This document shows positions 35,889-44,595 of a stretch of 64,000 nt of DNA, one piece after another; positions within the stretch are counted from its first letter, which is position 1, and each line of letters begins with the position of its first letter. A program made the translations under genes and the position numbers. The DNA comes from Bradyrhizobium ivorense (lineage in GTDB: Bacteria; Pseudomonadota; Alphaproteobacteria; Rhizobiales; Xanthobacteraceae), in assembly GCF_900696085.1 (NCBI RefSeq), contig NZ_CAADFC020000032.1, forward strand, positions 202,218 to 266,217, in the 5' to 3' direction. The notes below the pieces were generated by a model, which searched no databases, was not told the DNA's origin, and saw only the letters and a list, made by a program, of their open reading frames with translations.

Positions 35889-37334
35889 CTACCCGATGGT
35901 CTGCAACCAGGGCAACACAATCAGCAACAATCCGGCAAAGTAGGTGACGCCGAAGATCAGGCCGAACTTCCAGAAATCCCCTTTGCCGATATAGCCGCTG
36001 CCGTAATACATCGGCGCCGGCCCGGTCGCGTATGGCGAGATCACGCCCATCAGTCCCAGCGAGTAGACGCACAGCAGCATCAGGGTCTGCACCGACAGGC
36101 CGGGAATGCTGGAGCCGACGGCGAGCACCACCGGCAGCACCGCCGCGGTGTGCGAGGTGATGCTCGAGAAGAAATAGTGGATCCAGAAAAAGAACGTGAC
36201 GAGCAGAATCATTCCGACGAACGGCGAGGTCCCGGCGAGCGGCTTGGCGTAGCCCTCGGCCACCCATTTGATGAAGCCGATCTCGTTGAGGCCCGACGAC
36301 AGCGTCAGCAGCGAGGTGAAGTAGAAGAACACCTCCCAGGCGGCCTTCTCGGCGACGATGTCCTCGAAGCCGATCACGCCGCAGATCAGCATCAGCGAGA
36401 TGACCACGAACACGACGGTGGTGGCGTTGATGAAGTTGGAGCCGAGCAGCGGCACGCTGATGTTGGGATTGGAGCCGCAGATCCAGAAGAACATCGCGAG
36501 CAGCACCAGCGCCGCCATGATCCATTCATGGCGCGACGGCGGGCCCATCTTGGCGAGTTCGCCCTGGCTCCAGGTCACGATCTCGGGGCTCGCCTTGATC
36601 TCGGGACGGCAGACCAGGTAGCTGAGCAGCGGCACCAGCAGCAGCAGCAGGATGCCGAGCGGCGCGAAGCCGATGAACCATTGCGACCAGCCGACCTCGA
36701 CATTGACGAGCTTCTTGGCGATCGAGAGCGCGGCGGCGTTCGGCGCCAGCGCGGTGAGGAACATCGAGCTGGTGACCGCCGTGGTCGCAAACGCCGTCCA
36801 CATCACGAAGGTGCCGATCTTGCCCGCGGTCGGGCCGGGTTCGGAGCCGTAGATGCGCGGGATATTGCTGACGATCGGATAGATCGTGCCGCCGGAGCGC
36901 GCGGTATTGGACGGCGTTGCCGGCGCCAGCAAGAGATCGGAGAACGCCACCGCGTAGCCGAGGCCGATGGTGCGGCGGCCGAGCCCGCGCACCAGCAGCA
37001 GCGCGAGGCGGCGGCCGAGCCCGCTCTTGCGATAGCCGATCGAGAACACGAAGGCGCCGACGATCAGCCACACCGTGCTCTCGGAAAAGCCGCCGAGCAT
37101 CCAGCGCAGCGACTTGTTCGGATCGGACTCCACATAACCGCCGACGCCGGCGACGGTCAGACCGATCAGGCCGACCGCGCCGACCGGCATCGATTCAAGG
37201 ATCAGTCCGGTGATCACAGCGGCGAACACTGCAAAATAATGCCACTGGTTGGCGTTCAGGCCCGTTGGCACCGGCACCAGATAGATCACCAGCCAGACCG
37301 CCAGCGGCGCAAACGTCCTCCATGACAGCTTCAT
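35889..37334 (-). CDS. DASS-family (SLC13-type) anion transporter, CitT/YbhI-like
   Basis: The 481-residue, about 12-segment membrane protein contains LAPATPSNTARSGGTIYPIV and SSITSHTAAVLPVVLAVG. These are the two SNT/SxT-type motifs that bind carboxylate and cation in divalent anion:sodium symporters. The similarity is to the CitT / 2-oxoglutarate-malate translocator branch, so the likely substrates are di- or tricarboxylates. It lies upstream of mdtA on the same strand with a gap of about 180 bases, so it is probably its own unit, and it diverges from aat. With dctA and the NhaD-like gene it adds to a strong organic-anion transport theme. Confidence 0.88.
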   Translation of the reverse strand: MKLSWRTFAPLAVWLVIYLVPVPTGLNANQWHYFAVFAAVITGLILESMPVGAVGLIGLTVAGVGGYVESDPNKSLRWMLGGFSESTVWLIVGAFVFSIGYRKSGLGRRLALLLVRGLGRRTIGLGYAVAFSDLLLAPATPSNTARSGGTIYPIVSNIPRIYGSEPGPTAGKIGTFVMWTAFATTAVTSSMFLTALAPNAAALSIAKKLVNVEVGWSQWFIGFAPLGILLLLLVPLLSYLVCRPEIKASPEIVTWSQGELAKMGPPSRHEWIMAALVLLAMFFWICGSNPNISVPLLGSNFINATTVVFVVISLMLICGVIGFEDIVAEKAAWEVFFYFTSLLTLSSGLNEIGFIKWVAEGYAKPLAGTSPFVGMILLVTFFFWIHYFFSSITSHTAAVLPVVLAVGSSIPGLSVQTLMLLCVYSLGLMGVISPYATGPAPMYYGSGYIGKGDFWKFGLIFGVTYFAGLLLIVLPWLQTIG

Positions 37335-37564
37335 GCAGCGTCCCCCTCATGTGACTTGATTGTCTGGCGCGCCATCGCCATGTCCCGGCGGCGCCACTTT
37401 TTCGTTGCAATGTAGCACGGCCTCGCGGCCTGGCTCGAAAAACTGCCGAAATACTGCAACACGGCGGCGCTGGCTTGTGGAGGAACCGACGTGTCCCGTC
37501 AACAGCGCGCGACCGCAGCGGCAGCCCATCGCGGGGCGGGCCGCCGTTTGCTAATCTCGACGAC

Positions 37565-38245
37565 ATGACAGCACGCGACTCCGCCTCGTCCGAGATCACG
37601 CCCGAAGTGCTGCTGCGCGCCTATGCCTGCGGCATCTTCCCGATGGCCGAGAGTGCCGACGATCCGACCCTGTTCTGGGTCGAGCCGGAATTGCGCGGCG
37701 TGATTCCGCTCGAGGGTTTTCGCGTCGCCTCGCGGCTGGCGCGCACCGTGCGCTCCGATGCATTCACGGTCACGGTCGACACCGCATTCAAGGCGGTGAT
37801 CGCCGGCTGCGCGGCGCCGCAGCCCGGCCGCGACGACACCTGGATCAACAAGCGCATCCGCGATCTCTATGTCGGACTGCACACGCTCGGCCATTGCCAC
37901 AGCGTCGAGGTCTGGCAGGACGGCGATCTGGTCGGCGGGCTCTATGGCGTCAGCCTCGGCCGCGCCTTCTTCGGCGAAAGCATGTTCCACACCGCACGCG
38001 ACGCCTCGAAGGTGGCGCTGGTGCATCTGGTGGCGCGGCTGATCGCCGGCGGCTTCGAGCTGCTCGACACGCAATATGTCACCGAGCATCTGAAGACGTT
38101 CGGCGCGATCGAGATCGCGCGCCGCCGCTACCGCGCCTTGCTCGACAAGGCGATCACGGGCGCGCCGGCGGACTTTTGCAAGCTCGATGTCACCCAGCCG
38201 GTGAAAGGCACCGACGCGCTCGCGATCATCGCGGAGCGTAACTGA
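37565..38245 (+). CDS. aat: leucyl/phenylalanyl-tRNA--protein transferase
   Basis: Aat attaches Leu or Phe to N-terminal Arg/Lys of proteins, marking them for ClpAP via ClpS (N-end rule). The 226-residue protein has the hallmark YACGIFPMAES near residue 20, FWVEPELRGVIPL, GRDDTWINKRI, GHCHSVEVWQDGDLVGGLYGV (shown in part), SLGRAFFGESMF and the C-terminal LLDTQYVTEHLKTFGA. The longer frame from 37475 adds 30 non-homologous residues, so ATG 37565 is used. In many alphaproteobacteria it follows accC directly; here about 15.7 kb separates them. Confidence 0.95.
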   Translation: MTARDSASSEITPEVLLRAYACGIFPMAESADDPTLFWVEPELRGVIPLEGFRVASRLARTVRSDAFTVTVDTAFKAVIAGCAAPQPGRDDTWINKRIRDLYVGLHTLGHCHSVEVWQDGDLVGGLYGVSLGRAFFGESMFHTARDASKVALVHLVARLIAGGFELLDTQYVTEHLKTFGAIEIARRRYRALLDKAITGAPADFCKLDVTQPVKGTDALAIIAERN

Positions 38246-38266
38246 TCTTGTAGCCCGCTAATCCTG

Positions 38267-38351
38267 TAGCCCGGATGAAGCGCAGCGCAATCCGGGACAG
38301 TGCGAGCCGCGGGGAGAGAATCCCGGATTACGCTTCGCTCCATCCGGGCTA
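38267..38351. repeat. TAGCCCGGATGA-type palindromic repeat
   Basis: The left arm TAGCCCGGATGAAGCG and a right end CCATCCGGGCTA are complementary across about 85 bases, with inner partial pairing (AATCCGGGA/TCCCGGATT). Fragments of the same unit flank it (TAGCCCG at 38251; CCGGGCTACGAG after it). It lies between the convergent aat and DUF2155 genes. The same family recurs at 50215 and 63330. Confidence 0.8.
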
Positions 38352-38380
38352 CGAACTTTCTTCCGGGCTACGAGCTCCCG

Positions 38381-39394
38381 CTAATTCCCGAACAACCCGC
38401 CGAACAGCCCGCCGGGCCGCTGCTGTTGCTGCGGCGGCGGAGGCGGTGGCGGCTGCTGCTGGAATTGCGGCTGCGGTGGCGGCGCCGGACGCGGTGCGGC
38501 CTGCTTGGCCGGGCGCTTCTGGGCCGGCGGCGGTGGCGGCGTCGGCGCCTTCGGCGGATCGGGCGCCGCCGTCACGATGGTCTGGTCCGGGCCTTTGCAG
38601 TCGGTCAGCCAGATATCGTAGATCGGATGCTCGACGCCGTGCAGGCCGGGACTGGCCGCGAACATCCAGCCGGAGAAGATCCGCTTCACCTCGCCCTGCA
38701 GCGTGATCTCGTCGACCTCGACAAAGGCGTCGGTGTTGGCGGCCTCGGTCGACGGCCGCGTGTAGCAGGCATCGGTCTTCACCCGCAGCGCGCCGAACTG
38801 CACGGTCTCGCCGATATCCTCGTCGAAATTGATGATGCGCCCGGTGATCTTGTCGAGGCCGGAGAAGCTCGCCTTCTTGTTGGTGATCTTGGTCGACGGC
38901 GGCTCCTGGACCACCTCGTCGCCCGGCTGCAGCGCGGCCGGCTGCTGCGGCTGTTGCGGCGCGCCCTTGGCCGGCGGCGGCCGCTGTCCCGGAGGCTGGC
39001 CGGGCACCGGGCTCTGGCCGGGCGGCGTGTTGGCGACCGCAGGGCCGCCGGGTTGCGGCGGCTGCACGGCGACGCCGCCGGGCGGCGCGGCCTGGGAGCC
39101 GGGCGGCGGCGGCAAGGGTTGCGACTGCACGCCGCCGGGGGGCGGCACCCCGGGCTGGGTCGGCGGCGCCAGACGGCTCGGCATCGGCAACAGGCGGCCG
39201 CGCGGCAATTCCGGCACTTCCTCATCGTCATCGGCAGGCGGCGGGACCGGCTGGCCGCGCGGAACATTGCCCGGCGGCCGCGGCGGCGGATCGGAGAAAA
39301 TCGTTCCGATCTGCGCACGCGCAGGCGGCGGCAGCGAGACGGTTAAGGCGGCGACCAAGGCCGCAAAGCCAGTCAGGACAATGGTTCGAAACAT
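38381..39394 (-). CDS. DUF2155 secreted protein, proline-rich
   Basis: The 337-residue protein has a signal peptide (about 1-27, ending ARAQ), a long Pro/Gly/Gln-rich segment (about 35-160), the DUF2155 domain (about 170-270, with FSGLDKITGRIINFDEDIGE, FSGWMFAASPGLHGVEHPIYD shortened here, and IWLTDC), and a Pro/Gln-rich C-terminal tail ending GGLFGGLFGN. DUF2155 occurs in alphaproteobacteria next to aat and the NDUFA12-type Complex I subunit; its function is unknown. Two cysteines in the domain (in DACYTRP and LTDCKGP) could form a disulfide. It is convergent with aat. Confidence 0.88.
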   Translation of the reverse strand: MFRTIVLTGFAALVAALTVSLPPPARAQIGTIFSDPPPRPPGNVPRGQPVPPPADDDEEVPELPRGRLLPMPSRLAPPTQPGVPPPGGVQSQPLPPPPGSQAAPPGGVAVQPPQPGGPAVANTPPGQSPVPGQPPGQRPPPAKGAPQQPQQPAALQPGDEVVQEPPSTKITNKKASFSGLDKITGRIINFDEDIGETVQFGALRVKTDACYTRPSTEAANTDAFVEVDEITLQGEVKRIFSGWMFAASPGLHGVEHPIYDIWLTDCKGPDQTIVTAAPDPPKAPTPPPPPAQKRPAKQAAPRPAPPPQPQFQQQPPPPPPPQQQQRPGGLFGGLFGN

Positions 39395-39643
39395 CTCGCG
39401 CGGCTTAACAGGCGAATCGGGCTCGCGACAGTTTACCTTGAGATCGGCCGCTCGCAGGACACCCGGTTAACACGGCGAATACGGCGGGGAAAGGGCGGCT
39501 CGCCGCCCTTGCCCGCCCCCTGCCCGGCCACTGGTCAGCCCCCGGAACACATGGAATAGTCGGTCGCGCTGAAGGCGCGCGGCTGCCCGCGCGAAAACCA
39601 GGAAAATCCGGACAGAACCGGACCAGCCAGAGGAAACCTCAAC

Positions 39644-40423
39644 ATGCCCGATCGTATCAGGCTCGATGGCCGGGTCGCCGTCGTCACCGGCGCGGCCGGT
39701 GTCATCGGCACCGCCACGCTCCATTTGCTCGCCGAGCGAGGTGCGCGGATTGTCGCAGTCGACCGCCAGGGGGCCGATCTTGCGGCCGCCGTCAAGGACC
39801 TGCCGGCCTCGGCCGAGGCGCTCACGATCACAGCCGACGTCACCCAGGAAGACGAGGTCAAGGACTATGTCCGCGCCGCGGTCGACCGCTTCGGCAGCAT
39901 CGACGCCTTCTACAACAACGCCGGCATCGAGGGCGACATCAAGCCGATCCCAGACTATCCGCTGGAGAGCTCTCGCCGGGTGCTCGACGTCAATGTGGTC
40001 GGCGTTTTCCTCGGCATGAAATACGTGCTGCCGGTGATGCTGAAGCAGAACAAGGGCAGCATCATCAACACCGCCTCGATCGCCGGCCTGATGGGCTCGC
40101 CGCTGATCGCGGTCTACAGCGCGAGCAAGCACGCGGTGATCGGGCTCACCAAGAGCGCGGCCTGGGAGTGCAGCGGCACCGGCGTGCGCGTCAACTGCGT
40201 CTGCCCCGGCATGATCGACAGCCGGATGCTGAGCACGATCCTGCAGGGCCGCTCCGGCGGCAACGCGCCGCCGCCGGTCGAGAAGATCGTCGACCGCATC
40301 CCGGCGCGCCGGCTCGGGCTCGCCACCGAGGTCGCCTCGATCGTCGCCTTCCTCGCCTCCGACGAGGCAAGCTACGTCTCCGGCTCCGCCTATACCGTCG
40401 ACGGCGGCCGCACCGCCGCGTAG
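39644..40423 (+). CDS. short-chain dehydrogenase/reductase
   Basis: Classical SDR of 259 residues. TGAAGVIG (15-22) is the NAD(P) turn, NNAG (91-94) the structural motif, S145 / Y158 / K162 (YSASK) the catalytic triad, and the C-terminal SGSAYTVDGGRTA is typical. D40 at the end of beta-2 (IVAVDRQ) favours NAD(H). The substrate is unknown. A fatty-acid or hydroxy-acyl type alcohol is plausible, since an esterase follows 142 bases downstream on the same strand, separated by a palindromic repeat. Confidence 0.92.
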   Translation: MPDRIRLDGRVAVVTGAAGVIGTATLHLLAERGARIVAVDRQGADLAAAVKDLPASAEALTITADVTQEDEVKDYVRAAVDRFGSIDAFYNNAGIEGDIKPIPDYPLESSRRVLDVNVVGVFLGMKYVLPVMLKQNKGSIINTASIAGLMGSPLIAVYSASKHAVIGLTKSAAWECSGTGVRVNCVCPGMIDSRMLSTILQGRSGGNAPPPVEKIVDRIPARRLGLATEVASIVAFLASDEASYVSGSAYTVDGGRTAA

Positions 40424-40432
40424 GCTTCCGCC

Positions 40433-40533
40433 GTCATTCCGGGGAGGTCCGTCAGATCGAACCCCAATGCGCAATCGCGCATTGTGGAATCTCGAGATTC
40501 CGGGTCTGGTGCTTGCGCACCACCCGGAATGAC
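40433..40533. repeat. GTCATTCCGGGG-type palindromic repeat
   Basis: The element starts GTCATTCCGG and ends CCGGAATGAC (perfect complementary ends). It has an internal stem around TCTCGAGA and a smaller stem CCGGGTCTGGTGCTTGCGCACCACCCGG, given by positions 40500-40527. It has the form of a Bradyrhizobium REP-like element and lies between the SDR and esterase genes. Confidence 0.8.
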
Positions 40534-40565
40534 GTCACCAGATTTCATTCAGAAGGTTTGCTCGA

Positions 40566-41507
40566 ATGCCCGTCGTTCTCGATCCCGATGCCGCTGCCGT
40601 CTACAAGGCGTTTCAGGAAGCCGGCCGCCCCGCCTATGAGACACTGACCGCGCCGGAAGCGCGCGAATTTTACCGGGCCGCCCGCGTCGTCAGCAATCCC
40701 GAGCCGCCGGCGCTGGAATCGAGCAAGCCGATTGCGATCCCGGCACCGCACGGCGCCATCCCGGCACGCATCTACACGCCCAAGACGCTGCGCAAATCAA
40801 ACGGCCTCGCGCCGTGCCTGGTGTTCCTCCACGGCGGCGGCTGGGTGATCGGCGACCTCGATACCCATGAGGTGGCCTGCCAGAAGCTTGCGCATGAGGG
40901 CGAGCTGATCGTGATCTCCGTCGACTATCGCCTCGCGCCCGAGCATCGCTTTCCTGCGGCGGTCGACGACGCCGTGACCGCGACGCAATGGGTCGCCGCC
41001 AACGCAAAGCAGCTCGGCGTCGATGCGGCACGCATCGTGGTCGGCGGCGACAGCGCCGGCGGCAACCTCGCCGCGGTCGTCGCGCTGACTGCACGCGACG
41101 GCGGATTGAAGCTCGCCGGCCAGCTGCTGGTCTATCCCGCGACCGAATTCGCGCGGACCCACGCTTCGCATCGCGAGCCCGAGACCAGTGTGCTGTTGAC
41201 GCATTCGGTGATCCCCTGGTTCGCCGCGCAATATCTCGGCGACGCCGACGGCAGCGACTGGCGCGCCTCGCCCGCGCGCGCGAAAAGCTTCGCCGGCCTG
41301 CCGCCGGCCTATGTGCTGACCGCCGGCGCCGATCCGCTGCGCGACGAAGGCGACGAGTACGCGAAGCTGCTCAAGGACGCCGGCGTTGCCGTGACCTACC
41401 GGCATTTCCCCGGCCAGTTCCACGGCTTCTTCACCATGGGCAAGCTGCTCAACCAGGCCAACGTCGCCGTCACCGAAATCAGCGCCTGGCTGAAGACGCT
41501 GGGCTAG
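40566..41507 (+). CDS. alpha/beta hydrolase, hormone-sensitive-lipase-type esterase
   Basis: The 313-residue cytoplasmic esterase has the oxyanion-hole motif HGGGW (89-93) and the nucleophile elbow GDSAGG with S163. The acid is D256 in TAGADPLRDEG and the base H286 in GQFHGFF. This is the complete triad of family IV bacterial esterases, which hydrolyse short-chain esters. The capping N-terminal region (1-60) is present. It probably accompanies the upstream SDR in a small catabolic unit; substrate unknown. Confidence 0.93.
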   Translation: MPVVLDPDAAAVYKAFQEAGRPAYETLTAPEAREFYRAARVVSNPEPPALESSKPIAIPAPHGAIPARIYTPKTLRKSNGLAPCLVFLHGGGWVIGDLDTHEVACQKLAHEGELIVISVDYRLAPEHRFPAAVDDAVTATQWVAANAKQLGVDAARIVVGGDSAGGNLAAVVALTARDGGLKLAGQLLVYPATEFARTHASHREPETSVLLTHSVIPWFAAQYLGDADGSDWRASPARAKSFAGLPPAYVLTAGADPLRDEGDEYAKLLKDAGVAVTYRHFPGQFHGFFTMGKLLNQANVAVTEISAWLKTLG

Positions 41508-41608
41508 CGGTTGATCCGATCGGGCGACGCCTTGCGGCAATCGTGCGCCTTGAAGTTCCAGCCGTCAGGCGATAGTGCGGCCGGACACTCCAGTCATTCG
41601 AGATTGCC

Positions 41609-42832
41609 TTGCTCACGCCCGTCCTCGTTTACGGTATCCCGCTCGACTTCATCCTGTTCGGGCTGACGCTGCTCGGTGTTGCGATCTTTCATCACCACAC
41701 GCTCGCGGTGGCGCTGACGGGCCTGGCGGCGATCGTGGCCTACAAGCTGCTGTTCGCGGGCTTTGCGAAATTCGGTGCGGGACTGCCGGGGCTCGTGCAC
41801 CACATGGAGCATGAGTGGGTCACGCTGGCGAACCTGTTCCTGCTGTTGATGGGATTTGCGCTGCTGTCGCGGCATTTCGAGGAAAGCCGCATCCCCGACG
41901 AGATGCCAACGCTGCTACCGGACGACTGGAAGGGCGGCCTGCTCCTGCTCGTGATCGTGTTCGTGCTCTCGGCTTTCCTCGACAACATCGCTGCGGCGTT
42001 GATCGGCGGCACCGTGGCGCGCCATGTTTTCCGTAGCCGCGTTCATATCGGCTATCTCGCCGCCATCGTCGCGGCATCGAATGCCGGCGGCGCCGGCAGC
42101 GTGGTCGGCGACACCACGACGACGATGATGTGGATCGATGGCGTCAGCCCGCTCACGGTCGTCGAGGCCTATGTCGCGGCCGCCGTCGCCATGCTGGTGT
42201 TTGCGGTACCGGCCTCGCTGCAGCAGCACCGCTTCTCTCCGATCGTGAAGGACGCACCATCCGATCTGAAGATCGATTGGGCGCGCGTCGCGATCGTGGC
42301 TGCGATCCTGCTTGCCGCGCTGACGGCCAACGTGTCGGCCAACCTGAAATTTCCCGCGCTGCTCGACGTGCTGCCCGTGCTTGGGCTCGCGGTCTGGGCC
42401 GCCATTCTGCTTACGGCGCTGTTGCGGCGACCGGACTGGTCGGTGATGCCTGAGACGTTCAAGGGCACCCTGTTCCTGCTCGCGCTGGTGACGGCGGCCT
42501 CGATGATGCCGGTGGAGAAGCTCCCCGTCGCATCATGGCAGACCGCGCTCGGGCTCGGCTTCGTCTCGGCGGTGTTCGACAACATTCCGCTGACCGCGCT
42601 GGCGCTGAAGCAAGGCGGCTACGATTGGGGCTTTCTCGCCTACGCGGTCGGCTTCGGCGGTTCGATGGTCTGGTTCGGCTCGTCCGCCGGCGTTGCCATC
42701 TCCAACATGTATCCGGAGGCAAAATCGGTCGGGAAATGGGTCACCCAAGGCTGGCCGATCATCGTGGCCTATGTCGTCGGCTTCTTCGTGATGCTCGCCC
42801 TGCTCGGCTGGCACCCCGACGCGCCGCATTGA
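41609..42832 (+). CDS. ArsB/NhaD-superfamily ion transporter (citrate/Na+:H+ type)
   Basis: The 407-residue membrane protein has about 11-12 segments. The two inverted-repeat motifs FLDNIAAALIGG (first half) and VFDNIPLTALAL (second half), plus SNAGGAGSVVGDTTTTMMW, match the ion transporter superfamily that includes NhaD antiporters and ArsB/citrate carriers. The cation and substrate cannot be chosen from sequence. No ATG is available near the N-terminus; TTG 41609 starts the protein with LTPVLVYGIPLDFILF and leaves a normal-length first helix. The ribosome site is weak. Confidence 0.82.
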   Translation: MLTPVLVYGIPLDFILFGLTLLGVAIFHHHTLAVALTGLAAIVAYKLLFAGFAKFGAGLPGLVHHMEHEWVTLANLFLLLMGFALLSRHFEESRIPDEMPTLLPDDWKGGLLLLVIVFVLSAFLDNIAAALIGGTVARHVFRSRVHIGYLAAIVAASNAGGAGSVVGDTTTTMMWIDGVSPLTVVEAYVAAAVAMLVFAVPASLQQHRFSPIVKDAPSDLKIDWARVAIVAAILLAALTANVSANLKFPALLDVLPVLGLAVWAAILLTALLRRPDWSVMPETFKGTLFLLALVTAASMMPVEKLPVASWQTALGLGFVSAVFDNIPLTALALKQGGYDWGFLAYAVGFGGSMVWFGSSAGVAISNMYPEAKSVGKWVTQGWPIIVAYVVGFFVMLALLGWHPDAPH

Positions 42833-42840
42833 ACGCGGCG

Positions 42841-43779
42841 CTAAAGCGCCCGCGCTGCGCGGCGCAGCGATTGCGGCGGCTGGCCGAAGGCGCGGATGAA
42901 GGCGCGGCGCATCCGCTCGGGATCGCGGAAGCCGGTAATCTCGGCGACGCGCTCGATCGCCTCGCCCGACGACTGCACGCGCTGCCGCGCCACCTCGATC
43001 CGCAATCGCTCCACCGCCTTCGACGGCGTGGTGCCGGTCTCGGCGATGAAAGCGCGGGTGAAATGCCGCGAGCTCATGCCGGCCTTCTCGGCGAGGTCCT
43101 CGACGGTGAGCGGCGAATCGAGATGCTCGCGCGCCCAGGCCAGCAGCGGCCCGAACCGGCCGTTCGGCGTCTTCAATTCCAGCAGCGAGGAAAACTGCGA
43201 CTGCCCGCCGCTGCGCCGATGGTACAGCACGAGCTGCCGCGCGGTGTTCTGCGCGATCTCGTCGCCATAGTCCTCCGTGATCATCGCCAGCGCGAGGTCG
43301 ATGCCGGCGGTGATGCCGGCCGAGCTCCAGATGTTGCCGTCGCGGACGAAGATCTGATCCGGCTCGAGCTTGATCTTCGGATAGCTCTTCACGAAATGCG
43401 GCGTGCGCTGCCAATGCGTGGTGGCGCGGCGGCCGTCGAGCAGGCCGGCCTCGGCCAGCACATAGGCGCCGGAGCAGACGCTGGCGACGCGGATGCCGCG
43501 GCCGGCCATCCGCCGCACGAACGCAAGCGTCGCCGGACAGGTCGCAGGCCCGCGCACGCCGTTGCCGCCCGCGATGATCAGCGTCGTGATCGCGGCCGAC
43601 GGCTTGAAGCCGCGCGCGAGCATCTCGACGCCGGACGAGCTGCGCACCGGGCCGGCCTTCGCCGCCAGCGTCCGGATCGCCGGCGCGTTGCTGGCAAAGC
43701 GCGCTGCGATCTCGAACGCCGCGATCGGGCCCGCCGCGTCGAGCAGCTGGAAGTCGGGAAAGATCAGAATGCCGATCAT
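42841..43779 (-). CDS. GlxA-family transcriptional regulator (DJ-1/PfpI domain + AraC domain)
   Basis: The 312-residue regulator has an N-terminal DJ-1/PfpI amidase-like domain (about 1-165; C102 in ASVCSGAYVLAEAGLL) and a C-terminal AraC-type double helix-turn-helix (about 215-305, with SSRHFTRAFIAETGTTPSKAV, shortened, and IAEITGFRDPERMRRAF-like signature). Such regulators sense small nitrogenous or carbonyl metabolites and control catabolic genes. ATG 43779 is chosen because GAGGA lies 8 bases upstream; an in-frame TTG exists at 43785. It is divergent from a second DJ-1-fold gene 129 bases away, its most likely target. Confidence 0.9.
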   Translation of the reverse strand: MIGILIFPDFQLLDAAGPIAAFEIAARFASNAPAIRTLAAKAGPVRSSSGVEMLARGFKPSAAITTLIIAGGNGVRGPATCPATLAFVRRMAGRGIRVASVCSGAYVLAEAGLLDGRRATTHWQRTPHFVKSYPKIKLEPDQIFVRDGNIWSSAGITAGIDLALAMITEDYGDEIAQNTARQLVLYHRRSGGQSQFSSLLELKTPNGRFGPLLAWAREHLDSPLTVEDLAEKAGMSSRHFTRAFIAETGTTPSKAVERLRIEVARQRVQSSGEAIERVAEITGFRDPERMRRAFIRAFGQPPQSLRRAARAL

Positions 43780-43803
43780 CGTCAAATCCTCGCCGGTGAT
43801 CCC

Positions 43804-43848
43804 AGGTCCTCAAATGACCTCATGTCCGTAAATGAGGGAAATACGGCA
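43804..43848. promoter_or_regulatory. candidate operator between the divergent DJ-1-fold genes
   Basis: In this interval CCTCA occurs twice (43808, 43818) before a TGAGG (43836), with shared CAAATGA/TAAATGA cores, forming imperfect direct and inverted repeats between the two divergent starts. AraC-type regulators usually bind repeated sites here. This is a pattern judgement only. Confidence 0.3.
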
Positions 43849-43908
43849 TTTTGGACGGGAGGCCATCATGCCATTGATGCGCCGTCAAGCAATATTTGGA
43901 GGCTTCCG

Positions 43909-44595
43909 ATGTCCACCGCCCTGCAGATTGGCCTGCTCGTGTTCCCGAAGGTGACGCAGCTCGACCTCACCGGTCCGCTGCAGGTGTTCTCCTCGGTTCC
44001 CGGCGCCAAGGTGCATCTGATCTGGAAACGCATCGAACCGGTTGCGACCGATTCCGTCATGGTGCTGACGCCGACCACGACCTTTGCCGACTGCCCGCAG
44101 CTCGACGTGATCTGCGTGCCCGGCGGGCTCGGCACCGACGACATGGTCGGCGACGAGGAGATGTTGGCCTTCCTGCGCAAGCAGGCCGCTGGCGCCAAAT
44201 ACGTCACCTCGGTGTGCACTGGATCGCTGGTGCTCGGCGCCGCCGGACTGCTCAAGGGATATCGCGCCACGACACATTGGAGCGCGATCGATTTCCTCGC
44301 CGGCTTCGGCGCAATCCCAACCAAGACGCGCGTCTGCGTCGACCGCAACCGCTTCACCGGCGGCGGCGTCACCGCGGGCATCGATTTTGCGCTGACGCTG
44401 GTGTCCGAGCTCGTCGACCGCAAGACCGCGGAAGCGATCCAGCTCAGGCTCGAATACAACCCGGCACCGCCGTTCAATGCGGGCTCACCCGACACCGCGC
44501 CGGCCGAGATCCTCGCTTCCATGAAGGAGCGGATCGCACCATCGCAGCTGCGGCGCACCGAGCTGATGGGCCACGCGGCGGCGCGGCTGGCTTGA
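43909..44595 (+). CDS. DJ-1/PfpI family protein, isonitrile hydratase-like
   Basis: The 228-residue protein has the nucleophile elbow TSVCTGSLVLGAAGLL with C103, FPKVTQLDLTGPLQVFS at the N-terminus and TTHWSAIDFLAGFGA, all characteristic of isonitrile hydratase (which turns isonitriles into N-formamides) and close relatives. The sequence is colinear with the N-terminal domain of the divergently encoded GlxA-type regulator, suggesting a shared ligand class. ATG 43909 has GGAGG 7 bases upstream. Confidence 0.88.
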   Translation: MSTALQIGLLVFPKVTQLDLTGPLQVFSSVPGAKVHLIWKRIEPVATDSVMVLTPTTTFADCPQLDVICVPGGLGTDDMVGDEEMLAFLRKQAAGAKYVTSVCTGSLVLGAAGLLKGYRATTHWSAIDFLAGFGAIPTKTRVCVDRNRFTGGGVTAGIDFALTLVSELVDRKTAEAIQLRLEYNPAPPFNAGSPDTAPAEILASMKERIAPSQLRRTELMGHAAARLA

